Positions 1 to 6,324 of a stretch of 8,161 nt of DNA are shown here, in pieces. The notes under the pieces were generated by a model that was given only the letters and a program-made list of their open reading frames with translations, made no database searches and was not told the origin of the DNA. Source of the DNA: Epsilonproteobacteria bacterium UBA6211 (GTDB lineage Bacteria; Campylobacterota; Campylobacteria; Campylobacterales; Arcobacteraceae); contig DISL01000026.1 in the NCBI GenBank assembly GCA_002421845.1, forward strand, positions 1 to 8,161, written 5' to 3'. The position numbers and the translations under genes were made by a program. Position 1 is the stretch's first letter, and every line of letters begins with the position of its first letter.

Positions 1-29
1 ATAGATTTTTTATAAGAGTTCTATATTCG

Positions 30-53
30 GTTTATAAAGATTACTTTACAAAC
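30..53 (-). other. Leader hairpin, 10-bp stem with 4-base loop
   Basis: In the minus-strand RNA, GUUUGUAAAG (53-44) pairs with CUUUAUAAAC (39-30) over ten positions with a single G-U wobble, closing a UAAU loop. No uridine run follows, so it is not an intrinsic terminator. It may be a processing or folding element of the rRNA precursor. Confidence 0.55.
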
Positions 54-60
54 TTTCATT

Positions 61-75
61 CATTTTTAAAGATCA
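61..75 (-). promoter_or_regulatory. boxA-like antitermination site
   Basis: The minus strand reads TGATCTTTAAAAATG, close to the bacterial rrn boxA (TGCTCTTTAACAA). In known rRNA operons this RNA element recruits NusB and S10 (NusE) so that RNA polymerase reads through the untranslated transcript. Its position about 65-75 bases after the predicted start point fits an rrn leader. Confidence 0.6.
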
Positions 76-144
76 TTCCAGACTCGATTGAATCGTCTCT
101 CTTCAAGCTTTTCGTTTGAAGCGCTCCAGTCAAATTGGACGGGA

Positions 145-173
145 ATTATAATAGAATTTTTTTAGTTTGTCAA
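145..173 (-). promoter_or_regulatory. Consensus sigma-70 promoter, probably of an rRNA operon
   Basis: Reading the minus strand, TTGACA (173-168) is followed by a 17-base spacer (167-151) and TATAAT (150-145), a perfect match to the sigma-70 consensus with optimal spacing. The bases after the -10 (TCCCGTCC, 144-137) form a GC-rich discriminator in an otherwise AT-rich region, as in promoters under stringent control. The stretch upstream of the -35 is A/T-rich and could act as an UP element. The start point is expected near 138. The strength of the promoter and the boxA-like site downstream point to a stable-RNA operon reading leftwards out of the window. Confidence 0.85.
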
Positions 174-254
174 GGGCTTACAGCTTAAATATAACTGAAA
201 TTTGCAAAATTTTACGCTTTTTTTGAAGAAATTAGCTTTTTTATCCTATTTTTC

Positions 255-878
255 CTATTTTTGCTGATATGCATAGCCTGTTTTTGGCTCTATCACTATT
301 GTAGATTTGTTTTTCTCTTTATCATATAAATGTATATAGCATCTATTTAATATCTCAAATTTTCCAAAATCTTTTTGATTTGTTCCCACTTTTGAAAATA
401 TTTTACCCTCATCATCATATAAAATTTGTCCTATTGAAGAAGTTGCGTTGCAAGTAAGTTCAATATTTATAATGCCAAACTCTTTTGTAAGTAGTATATA
501 TTTTGATTCATCTGCTTTGGGATTACAATTATATCTTGAATATAAATGTTTTTGACTCAAAGGGTCTTTTGCACTATCTTCTTTTTTGGCTTGACCTGTT
601 TTATTGTTATCGCTAAATACTATAAAATAAAAACCGTCTGTTTCATTGGAACAATTTTCAAACCTAAGTCGCCACATTTTTCGAAACCATAAATCATCTT
701 GTGTGTCATACTTATTATCTATAAGTGATAAATATCTAGTATAATTTAGATATGTAATAAGATAGGAAGTTGCATCTTGAAGTTTTGAGTCTATTTTTTT
801 TGGAATTGAAATACTATATATAATAGAGATAAGAAAGATTGCGAAAACTATTTCTAGAAGAGTGATTGATTTTTTCAA
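255..878 (-). CDS. Type IV pilin-like / pseudopilin protein with prepilin leader
   Basis: This is a 207-residue protein when read from TTG at 878. The N-terminus is MKKS-ITLLEIVFAIFLISII, a type III prepilin signal. A short basic leader precedes a hydrophobic helix (about residues 5-25) with Glu at mature position +5, so a prepilin peptidase should cleave after Ser4. Ser replaces the usual Gly, or the Ala often seen in Campylobacterota. The body has four cysteines (76, 118, 143, 180), enough for two disulfides, and ends with an IVIEPKTGYAY strand like that closing GspH/FimT minor pseudopilins. It is expected in the inner membrane or periplasm as a minor component of a type IV pilus, type II secretion or uptake machine. 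The TTG at 878 is preferred because GGAGG lies four bases upstream and it gives a standard leader length. A TTG at 896 in the same frame has no ribosome-binding site. It lies 62 bases after aclA with no clear terminator between them. No other pilus gene is in view, so the exact role is unknown. Confidence 0.8.
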   Translation of the reverse strand: MKKSITLLEIVFAIFLISIIYSISIPKKIDSKLQDATSYLITYLNYTRYLSLIDNKYDTQDDLWFRKMWRLRFENCSNETDGFYFIVFSDNNKTGQAKKEDSAKDPLSQKHLYSRYNCNPKADESKYILLTKEFGIINIELTCNATSSIGQILYDDEGKIFSKVGTNQKDFGKFEILNRCYIHLYDKEKNKSTIVIEPKTGYAYQQK

Positions 879-882
879 GTTT

Positions 883-909
883 CCTCCAAAGCCCAAAAAG
901 TGCTTTGGA
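883..909 (-). promoter_or_regulatory. Hairpin overlapping the pseudopilin ribosome-binding site
   Basis: On the minus strand TCCAAAGC (909-902) and GCTTTGGA (892-885) form a perfect 8-bp stem with a 9-base loop. The Shine-Dalgarno GGAGG (887-883) of the pseudopilin gene shares three bases with the 3' arm. Folding could therefore hide part of the ribosome-binding site or mark the junction between the acl and pilin transcripts. No T-run follows, so this is not a standard terminator. The structure is seen directly; a regulatory effect is inferred. Confidence 0.55.
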
Positions 910-940
910 AGAATTATACTGTAAGTAATTTAAAGAATTA

Positions 941-2755
941 TTAAAGTTCGTCTGCCATTTGTACATCATATAAGATGTCATCAAACGGATGTCTATACAT
1001 AGGCATAGCAAGTCTTTTCTCATCAAGAACGTGACCTATGAAACCTATAGTTCTACCTGCGATAAAGAATGCATTTAGAGTACCGCTTTGTACGAATTCA
1101 TTGATTTCGTCTTCGCTGTAACCTAATGCTCTCCACATATCTACCATCAAGATACCTATAGTTCCATCAACATTTAGGATAAGGTTGTCTTTTTTACTTG
1201 TTGTTAATTGCTCTACATCTAAAGCATAATCAAGTAAAGGCGTAGCAGGGAAATACTCTGCTGCATATTTTTTAAGTCCGCTTACCCTTAGGTCAGGATT
1301 TCTTAAAGATTTAATTCTATGTCCGATACCAGGAATTGGAACTCCCTCTTTTTTCATATACTCTAGGAACTCAGCCGGAGTCATATTGTGATCGTGTGCA
1401 TATTTAAAGTATTGTGCAGCACCGTCAATAGCTCCACCGAATCTTGGTCCTATTGTTAAAAGACCTGTTACAAGTGATTCAACAACGCTTTTACCTGCAC
1501 GTGCAGTTACTTTTGCATTGTGAGCACCTGAAACTGCCGGACCATGGTCTGCAACTGTTTTGATAACTGTTTCAATAAAATCTGTTGCCCATTTCGGATA
1601 TCTTTTTTTGAACCATAATAATGCAATAACATCACCGATTCCCATACCTGTTTCAGGTGTAGCAACACTTGATATTGGGTATCCTGCATATGTAGCCTCA
1701 TCCCCTCTATCGTCACTGATTGTACAAATGAAGTTTTTGCTTCTTCTTGTTTTTGGAATAGCTCTAAGTTCAGGCTCAGATATTTCACCTATCACACCTT
1801 CAGCTTTTAACTTACTATATACTTCATTGATTTTCAACGGTAAGTCATTGAATGATGCCGGTACATATATACCTGCTTCAGCCATAGCTTTGTTTTTTGC
1901 AACTGCTGTTTCAGCGTCTGCATTTGCACTAGCACCTGCGTGACCAAACTGTACACCGCTACTAAAATGCTCTGCTATCGTACCGATACACCAAGCAATA
2001 ATCGGTTTTTTGATTTTACCGCTTTTTACAGCTTCGATAACTTTATACTCTTCAGTACCACCAACTTCACCAAGAAGTACCATATATTTAACAGCCGGAT
2101 TTTGTTCCATTCTAAGAAGATTGTCTATAAAAACAGAACCGACAAATCTATCTCCACCTATCGCAACACCTTCAGAAATACCGTCAGCATTGATTGCAAT
2201 GATGTTTGATAATTCGTTGAATAAACCACCTGATCTTGTAACTAGACCACAACTTCCCGCTCTGTGTAATTTTGAACTTACTATGTTTTCTATAGTACCG
2301 CCAACGTTTGCAATTTTAAATGCACCAGGAGCTATACCACCAACAGTAGCAGGTCCTATTACAGTTACACCTTTTGCTCTTGCAGTTACGTTCATTCTTC
2401 TTGCAAGTCTTTCAGGAATACCTTCTGCCGTAACCATTATTGTTTTGAATTGTTTTAATTCAATAGCTTCCATTGTAACATCATACGCAGTTCTAAATGA
2501 TGCAAAGTTTAATAATACATCTGCTTTTGGGAAAGCTTTTGCAGCTTCAACAGTATTTTTAAACAATGGAATCATAATTTCATCCGGTCCATAAAAGAAC
2601 TTGTCGAATTTACTATCAGCAGTAGGTGCAACTATTGCAGCAACTGACGGTTTTTCTCTGTTGATTACATAATCATAATCAAGCATTCTTTGGATTGCAC
2701 TTTTATTGTTGTTCCAAAATATTGATTGTGTCTCTTTCGTAAATAAAGCACTCAT
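941..2755 (-). CDS. aclA: ATP-citrate lyase alpha subunit (AclA)
   Basis: Large subunit of ATP-citrate lyase (604 residues), which with AclB cleaves citrate to acetyl-CoA and oxaloacetate using ATP and CoA, the committed step of the reductive TCA cycle. The N-terminal half is succinyl-CoA-synthetase-like: a CoA-binding domain (about 1-170), then a ligase domain with GEVGGTEE (229-236) and the phospho-histidine motif FGHAGA (His272). The C-terminal third (about 400-604) is citrate-synthase-like, with ADHGPAVSGAH (His404), GIGHR (His479) and LNVDG (Asp530). These match human ACLY His760, His900, His975 and Asp1026, and their spacing is preserved, so the enzyme should be active. Two ATGs are adjacent. 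The second (2755) is chosen because AGGAG (2766-2762) lies six bases from it but only three from the first (2758), which would add one Met. It follows aclB by about seven bases in one operon, the order also known from Chlorobium. Cytoplasmic. Confidence 0.97.
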   Translation of the reverse strand: MSALFTKETQSIFWNNNKSAIQRMLDYDYVINREKPSVAAIVAPTADSKFDKFFYGPDEIMIPLFKNTVEAAKAFPKADVLLNFASFRTAYDVTMEAIELKQFKTIMVTAEGIPERLARRMNVTARAKGVTVIGPATVGGIAPGAFKIANVGGTIENIVSSKLHRAGSCGLVTRSGGLFNELSNIIAINADGISEGVAIGGDRFVGSVFIDNLLRMEQNPAVKYMVLLGEVGGTEEYKVIEAVKSGKIKKPIIAWCIGTIAEHFSSGVQFGHAGASANADAETAVAKNKAMAEAGIYVPASFNDLPLKINEVYSKLKAEGVIGEISEPELRAIPKTRRSKNFICTISDDRGDEATYAGYPISSVATPETGMGIGDVIALLWFKKRYPKWATDFIETVIKTVADHGPAVSGAHNAKVTARAGKSVVESLVTGLLTIGPRFGGAIDGAAQYFKYAHDHNMTPAEFLEYMKKEGVPIPGIGHRIKSLRNPDLRVSGLKKYAAEYFPATPLLDYALDVEQLTTSKKDNLILNVDGTIGILMVDMWRALGYSEDEINEFVQSGTLNAFFIAGRTIGFIGHVLDEKRLAMPMYRHPFDDILYDVQMADEL

Positions 2756-2761
2756 CATTTT

Positions 2762-2767
2762 CTCCTT
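2762..2767 (-). promoter_or_regulatory. Shine-Dalgarno of aclA overlapping the aclB stop
   Basis: The minus strand reads AAGGAG here. Its first two A's belong to the aclB TAA stop (2768-2766). Spacing is six bases to the second ATG (2755) and three to the first (2758), which decides the aclA start. The overlap suggests that ribosomes finishing aclB can reinitiate on aclA, keeping the two subunits in proportion. Confidence 0.75.
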
Positions 2768-4079
2768 ATTTCTCTAATGCCATTCTAACAATATCAGTTA
2801 CATGCGTTTCCGGTCCATATACTTCTATATATAGCCCTAATCTATCTGCTGCTTCTTTAATGTCTTTTAGACCTTTTTCATAGTTTGGTCCACCACGTCT
2901 TACATATATTCTTGTACCTACAGATTTCATTTTGTCCGCATAATTTTCAAATGCTTGAATAATACCCGTAAAAGTTTTTGCAACGTCTGTAAAGTTTGCA
3001 ATAGCTCCACCGATAATCAAAATTTTGTCTCTACCTTTTGCATCTTTGTTTCTCGTCATAAGGTCCAAAACGGTTTCAGCATAAAATTTAGTTTCACCTG
3101 TAGTTGGCCCACCGCTATATTCACCGTAATTTGCAAGGTCAGCTACGTTACCGCTTAGATCTGCAATAGTATCTGCATAAACAACAGATGCTCCACCACC
3201 GGCAACCATTGTCCAAATTCTTCCCATTGGGTTAAGAACCGTTAGTTTCAAAGAAGCTCCAGACTTGCTATCAGCTTCAGCTATCGCTTTTTCTTCAGGA
3301 CTTAAATCTTCCATACCAAATGCTGTAGGGTATTCTATTTCACCCCAAGTATCTCTCATCAAATATCCGGCAGTATCATCAAGTCTAGCAACTAGGTCAA
3401 GAATTTCCATTCTATCTTCTATCATTACTATAGGATTGATTTCAAGATATGCGAAATTCATATCTCTATAAAATTTGAAAAATTGGATTGCAAAAGATGT
3501 AAATCTAATTTTATCTTTAGCAGCAATTCCAGTAGGAATATTTGCTTTTATAGTATGTTCCATATCGGCATCAGTCATATTAATAGGTATTTTAACCTCA
3601 ACAACTTTATCCCAGTTTTCTTCAACTTCCATACCACCTTCAGCAGACATATATAATACATCATCTTCACCTACGGTTGTAGCTGAAATATAATATTCTT
3701 GCTCTTGAGTATGTGGAGTAAAAGGCTCAACTATATAATGCGTTAAAACACCGTGCTGACCGCTTAAAAGTGTAGTAGTATGAGAAGCTTTCTCATCTAT
3801 CCATGAAGCAGCTTTTGCTAAACTTACATCGCCAGGTTTTTGATCTTTAAAAAGAACTAAACCGTTTTTACCTCTTTTTCCGAAAAGCATATCAGGTTTT
3901 GCAACAAGTGGCTCTTGTTTTAACCACTCAAAACCGTGTTCTTTTGATTTTGCTAATAATTCTGCACCGCTTGTTACTAGTACAGATTTGAAACTATAAT
4001 GAAATCCGCTAAAATAGTTTTCCCATTGTTTAGAAAACAAAGCTTTACCGTCATATTCACGAATTGCTCTTTGTGCCAT
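2766..4079 (-). CDS. aclB: ATP-citrate lyase beta subunit (AclB)
   Basis: Small subunit of the heteromeric ATP-citrate lyase (437 residues). It is the succinyl-CoA-synthetase-beta-like part, providing the ATP-grasp and citrate-binding modules. Residues 1-240 form the ATP-grasp: KPDMLFGKRGK (61-71) for nucleotide binding, EPFTPH (118-123) and YLEINPIV (211-218) with acidic/Asn residues for metal binding. Residues 280-437 form the citrate-binding domain, with GRIWTMVAGGGASVVYAD (286-303), ANYGEYSGGP (316-325), IIGGAIANFTDV (355-366) and VRRGGPNYEKGL (393-404), all close to the matching parts of human ACLY. The start is supported by AAGGGAG six bases upstream (4092-4086). It is the first gene of the aclB-aclA operon. 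It follows the GT-C-like gene by 92 bases, a gap that holds a possible promoter. The length is usual for bacterial AclB and nothing is missing. Together with aclA it implies carbon fixation by the reductive TCA cycle, although the partner enzymes lie outside this window. Confidence 0.97.
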   Translation of the reverse strand: MAQRAIREYDGKALFSKQWENYFSGFHYSFKSVLVTSGAELLAKSKEHGFEWLKQEPLVAKPDMLFGKRGKNGLVLFKDQKPGDVSLAKAASWIDEKASHTTTLLSGQHGVLTHYIVEPFTPHTQEQEYYISATTVGEDDVLYMSAEGGMEVEENWDKVVEVKIPINMTDADMEHTIKANIPTGIAAKDKIRFTSFAIQFFKFYRDMNFAYLEINPIVMIEDRMEILDLVARLDDTAGYLMRDTWGEIEYPTAFGMEDLSPEEKAIAEADSKSGASLKLTVLNPMGRIWTMVAGGGASVVYADTIADLSGNVADLANYGEYSGGPTTGETKFYAETVLDLMTRNKDAKGRDKILIIGGAIANFTDVAKTFTGIIQAFENYADKMKSVGTRIYVRRGGPNYEKGLKDIKEAADRLGLYIEVYGPETHVTDIVRMALEK

Positions 4080-4109
4080 TATGAACTCCCTTTTTATATC
4101 TTTAATGTA

Positions 4110-4118
4110 ATTCTAACA
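4110..4118 (-). promoter_or_regulatory. Possible extended -10 promoter of aclBA
   Basis: The minus strand reads TGTTAGAAT: a TGn extension and a 5/6 match to TATAAT, about 30 bases before the aclB ATG. The -35 position has no good match, which is common in Campylobacterota sigma-70 promoters. The start point would be near 4103, leaving a 24-base leader that contains the AAGGGAG ribosome-binding site. In AT-rich DNA such matches arise easily, so this is tentative. Confidence 0.4.
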
Positions 4119-4144
4119 GTAATGTGCATAAAAGGAACTAAAAG

Positions 4145-4159
4145 GTAACAAATTGTTTC
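4145..4159. repeat. Short palindrome upstream of aclB
   Basis: GTAACAAATTGTTTC is a 15-base dyad with one mismatched pair (core AACAA-A-TTGTT), about 30 bases upstream of the proposed aclB -10. The position suits an operator, but the core is AT-rich and it resembles no regulator site that I can name. Confidence 0.25.
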
Positions 4160-4171
4160 AAAAAGGATAGT

Positions 4172-5377
4172 TTAGTTGTTTAGTTTAGTAACAAAAAGTT
4201 TCATGATGTTTCTATCGTAAACATTTATTTCAATAATGTCATCGTAAATTTTTGGTTTTTTTGTACTTATATAATACTCCGAACCTTTACTTATTCCGTA
4301 CAATTTAAGCCTTAATTGTAGTTTTTCATCTTCACAAAATACATTATTAATATTTCTCTCTTTGAGTTCTTTTGATATATCATCCGCAAAATGGTAATCA
4401 TAGGCAAAATGTTTTGATGGATTGGATAGGAAAATATACAGGGGTTTATTAAAATGTAAAATCACAAAATTTAAAATTAAGACACTCAAAACAGTATTTA
4501 CACCTATTTTATGATATGTCCTAAATTGTTTTAATCTCACCCTATATGAATGCATAAAAAGTTTTACCATCATTGGAATCGCTATAATGACAAAAGGTGC
4601 AAAATCGGCTATATCTATTTTCTGCCTAAAAGACAATATCAGAGAAAAACCGAATGCAACGATACTTACAAACCAATAAAGAGATTTGGTCCCCTTAAAT
4701 GAAATTTTATACATAGCATAAGCAAAATATAAAAATAGTAACGGGGAAAAAATAGAGGCATAAATAGCTATAGTATTTACAAAATGCCCTTTTGGCTTAC
4801 CGCCCGTGTCAAAACCGAATATCGTCATAGACAAACCGAATAAAATCAAAGAAACTAAAAGTAACGTATTCTCTTTTTTATAAAGAGCATAAAAAAATAG
4901 AGCCAAATAGAATATTGCAAAGGAGTTATCTATAAATAAAAAAAGTGCAAGAAGATAAAGGTTTTGTTTTTTGGTTACCTTATATATGTATAAATATAAT
5001 AATATACAAAAGGTTACTATTATAGATTCATTTATAATCAATGCCGCACTATTAAGCCCCGGTAACATAGCAAAAATAAGCGTTGTTACGAATCTATCAA
5101 TTTCTTTAGTGAAATAATCGGCTGTTAGTAAATATAAAAGTATTACGCTAAGTGTGTAAAAAAGTATAAAAGGGATTCGTACGCTAATTGAATTTGTACC
5201 GAAAAGTTCAACCCAAAAACTACTAAAATAGGATAAAAAGGTTTTGTGTTCATTTAATATAAGAAGCGATTCCTTATAACTAAAGCTAAGATTTGTAGCA
5301 CTTAACAATAAAATAGCAATAAACACCACTAAAGCTATAAGTAAAATAGGCTCTAGTAGTGATCTGGAAAGTTTCAT
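4172..5377 (-). CDS. Multi-pass membrane protein, GT-C (family 39-like) glycosyltransferase candidate
   Basis: 401 residues with about ten hydrophobic segments (roughly 9-27, 67-85, 95-113, 117-133, 139-164, 171-188, 201-224, 233-250, 257-275, 292-309) and a soluble C-terminal tail (311-401). The first segment, then a loop with SYKESLLIL, then WVELFGTNSISVRIPFILF and a second long segment follow the pattern of family 39 / ArnT-like GT-C glycosyltransferases, which transfer sugars from polyprenyl-phosphate donors on the outer face of the inner membrane. The acidic pair usual in the first loop is reduced to Lys35-Glu36, so activity or substrate may differ from typical members. The ATG overlaps the pabA stop as ATGA and no Shine-Dalgarno is visible, so translation is probably coupled to pabA. 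The nature of the acceptor cannot be read from the sequence. The family assignment rests on topology and the N-terminal pattern only. Confidence 0.6.
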   Translation of the reverse strand: MKLSRSLLEPILLIALVVFIAILLLSATNLSFSYKESLLILNEHKTFLSYFSSFWVELFGTNSISVRIPFILFYTLSVILLYLLTADYFTKEIDRFVTTLIFAMLPGLNSAALIINESIIVTFCILLYLYIYKVTKKQNLYLLALFLFIDNSFAIFYLALFFYALYKKENTLLLVSLILFGLSMTIFGFDTGGKPKGHFVNTIAIYASIFSPLLFLYFAYAMYKISFKGTKSLYWFVSIVAFGFSLILSFRQKIDIADFAPFVIIAIPMMVKLFMHSYRVRLKQFRTYHKIGVNTVLSVLILNFVILHFNKPLYIFLSNPSKHFAYDYHFADDISKELKERNINNVFCEDEKLQLRLKLYGISKGSEYYISTKKPKIYDDIIEINVYDRNIMKLFVTKLNN

Positions 5378-5943
5378 AGGTCTAAAAAGTTTTTTAATAT
5401 CTCTTTGCCGTACTCACTCATCACTGATTCAGGATGAAATTGTACACCGTATATATTTTTACCTTTTATTTTAAGAGCCATCAATTCGTTATCATCTTTA
5501 CTGTATGCTAAAGGCTCTATAATATCAGGCATTGTATCTTTTTTTACTATCAAAGAGTGGTATCTTGTTTGCGTAAACTCTTTCGGTAATCCCTCAAAAA
5601 TACAACTTGGATTTACAACCTCTATTTGAGATGTTTTACCGTGCATCATATTTGGAGCCTTTACCACATCACCGCCAAAGGCTTGACCTATAGCTTGATG
5701 TCCTAGGCAAATACCCAAAATAGGTACTTTGTCCGCAAAATATTTTATAACGTCAAGACACACTCCTGCTTCATTGGGAGTTGCCGGTCCAGGAGAGATA
5801 ATAATCTTTTCGGGATGAAGAGCTTCTATTTCTTCAATCGTTAGTTCATCATTTCTGATTACTTTTAAATCAGCTCCTAGTTCAAGGCAATACTGAACAA
5901 TATTATAAGTAAAACTATCGTAATTATCAATCATTAAAATCAT
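5374..5943 (-). CDS. pabA: Glutamine amidotransferase of aminodeoxychorismate / anthranilate synthase (PabA/TrpG)
   Basis: 189 residues, a full-length class I glutamine amidotransferase. It hydrolyses glutamine and passes ammonia to a chorismate-binding partner (PabB for folate or TrpE for tryptophan). The start MILMIDNYDSFTYN is the family's standard N-terminus. The oxyanion strand SPGPATPNEAG, the nucleophile elbow GICLGHQ (Cys79) and QFHPES (His170, Glu172) complete the triad. MHGKTS (about 100-105) is typical of PabA and of dual-use TrpG proteins, and no partner gene lies nearby, so the choice between them is open. An in-frame extension to a TTG at 6024 would add 27 residues absent from the family and lacks a ribosome-binding site. 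The chosen ATG has AGGGGA about ten bases upstream (5959-5954), a slightly long spacing. The stop overlaps the start of the next, membrane-protein gene (ATGA). Cytoplasmic. Confidence 0.92.
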   Translation of the reverse strand: MILMIDNYDSFTYNIVQYCLELGADLKVIRNDELTIEEIEALHPEKIIISPGPATPNEAGVCLDVIKYFADKVPILGICLGHQAIGQAFGGDVVKAPNMMHGKTSQIEVVNPSCIFEGLPKEFTQTRYHSLIVKKDTMPDIIEPLAYSKDDNELMALKIKGKNIYGVQFHPESVMSEYGKEILKNFLDL

Positions 5944-6056
5944 TTTATATTTTTCCCCTATAAACCCCATAAATAAGAGCTTTTCAAATTTCATAAATTT
6001 TTTCAAATAGTAGATTTCTACCAAAAAGATTTACTCTTATGGATAAACTAAAGCAT

Positions 6057-6085
6057 ATTGTACCATTTATTGAATATTTTTTGAA
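6057..6085 (-). promoter_or_regulatory. Likely promoter of pabA and the GT-C-like gene
   Basis: On the minus strand TTCAAA (6085-6080) is followed by 17 bases and TACAAT (6062-6057), with TGG just before the -10 giving an extended -10. Transcription would start near 6050, leaving about 107 bases of leader before the pabA ATG. An AT-only inverted repeat (6080-6104) overlaps the -35 and could be an operator. Confidence 0.5.
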
Positions 6086-6187
6086 TTAAGTCTAGCAATT
6101 CAAATCCATTTATACGTTTTCTAATGACAAAAAACAATCCTGAACAAGCCTATTGTCATAAATAATCTAGTTTTTTAGCTTGAGTTT

Positions 6188-6217
6188 GTAATACATACAA
6201 AAGTCATCAACTGTCAA
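6188..6217 (-). promoter_or_regulatory. Second possible minus-strand promoter
   Basis: On the minus strand TTGACA (6217-6212), an 18-base spacer and TATTAC (6193-6188) with a TG pair in the spacer end form a promoter-like pair. It would give a pabA leader of about 235 bases. It could be an alternative pabA promoter, the start of an unseen small RNA, or chance. Confidence 0.35.
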
Positions 6218-6284
6218 ATTTTAAAGTGTGTTTTCTATTTTTTTAATTCTTTGTTGTGAGAAAGTCAGAATTCTTAATTTCTTT

Positions 6285-6313
6285 TACTTGTCAATAGCTA
6301 TTGTTGACAAGTA
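6285..6313. repeat. Large dyad just downstream of the FRG gene
   Basis: The arms TACTTGTCAA (6285-6294) and TTGACAAGTA (6304-6313) are perfect 10-base inverted repeats separated by nine bases. A second perfect palindrome, CAATAGCTATTG (6292-6303), is nested in the centre. It begins 12 bases past the FRG stop codon. No T-run follows on either strand, so a standard terminator is unlikely. An operator, a processing hairpin or a recombination site are alternatives. Confidence 0.6.
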
Positions 6314-6324
6314 TTGTATAATTG

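Larger units (their letters stand above)
1..138 (-). other. rrn leader: Transcribed leader, probably of a 16S rRNA operon
   Basis: This is the region downstream of the consensus promoter, with no open reading frame of note. It contains a short hairpin (CTTCAA/TTGAAG arms at 101-106 and 116-121), a small inverted repeat (CGATT/AATCG, 85-95), a boxA-like site and a strong hairpin near the window edge. This order (promoter, structured leader, boxA, AT-rich run-in) is what precedes 16S rRNA genes. The 16S gene itself is not in the window, so the identification is an inference. Another stable-RNA operon is the main alternative. Confidence 0.65.
5944..6324. other. 381-base intergenic region with dyads and repeated TTGTCA/TGACAA words
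   Basis: No convincing open reading frame, tRNA or rRNA lies here. The region holds the leader and likely promoter of pabA, a second promoter-like pair (6188-6217) and an 8-bp inverted repeat (TTTGAATT/AATTCAAA, 6080-6104). It also has an ATGACAA/TTGTCAT pair (6124-6130 and 6153-6159) and a large dyad at 6285-6313 just after the FRG gene. TTGTCA-like words or their complement occur five times between 6124 and 6311. It marks the border between the conserved pabA side and the AT-richer accessory side. Confidence 0.6.

Noticed and set aside
879..896. Six-residue N-terminal extension of the pseudopilin to a TTG at 896
   Set aside because: This start has no ribosome-binding site, and its first codons contain the GGAGG that serves the TTG at 878. 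The shorter form gives a normal prepilin leader.
814..1026. 70-residue minus-strand frame spanning the aclA end and pseudopilin start
   Set aside because: It overlaps two better supported genes in another frame and has no recognisable features.
1560..2594. Plus-strand open frames inside aclA (1560-1943, 1940-2209, 2010-2594)
   Set aside because: They are antisense shadows of a highly conserved gene, with no recognisable domain and no ribosome-binding context worth noting.
2955..3693. Plus-strand open frames inside aclB
   Set aside because: They are antisense shadows of AclB, short and serine/isoleucine-rich by composition, without domain features.
5944..6024. N-terminal extension of the PabA/TrpG protein to a TTG at 6024
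   Set aside because: The family begins at MILxIDNYDSFTYN. The extra 27 residues have no counterpart and no Shine-Dalgarno precedes the upstream starts.
6285..6313. Intrinsic terminator for the FRG gene
   Set aside because: The stem is strong enough but neither strand has a following T-run. It is kept as a dyad of unknown role.
6304..6322. TTGACA and TATAAT words on the plus strand
   Set aside because: Only seven bases separate them, far too few for a sigma-70 promoter, and no plus-strand gene follows.
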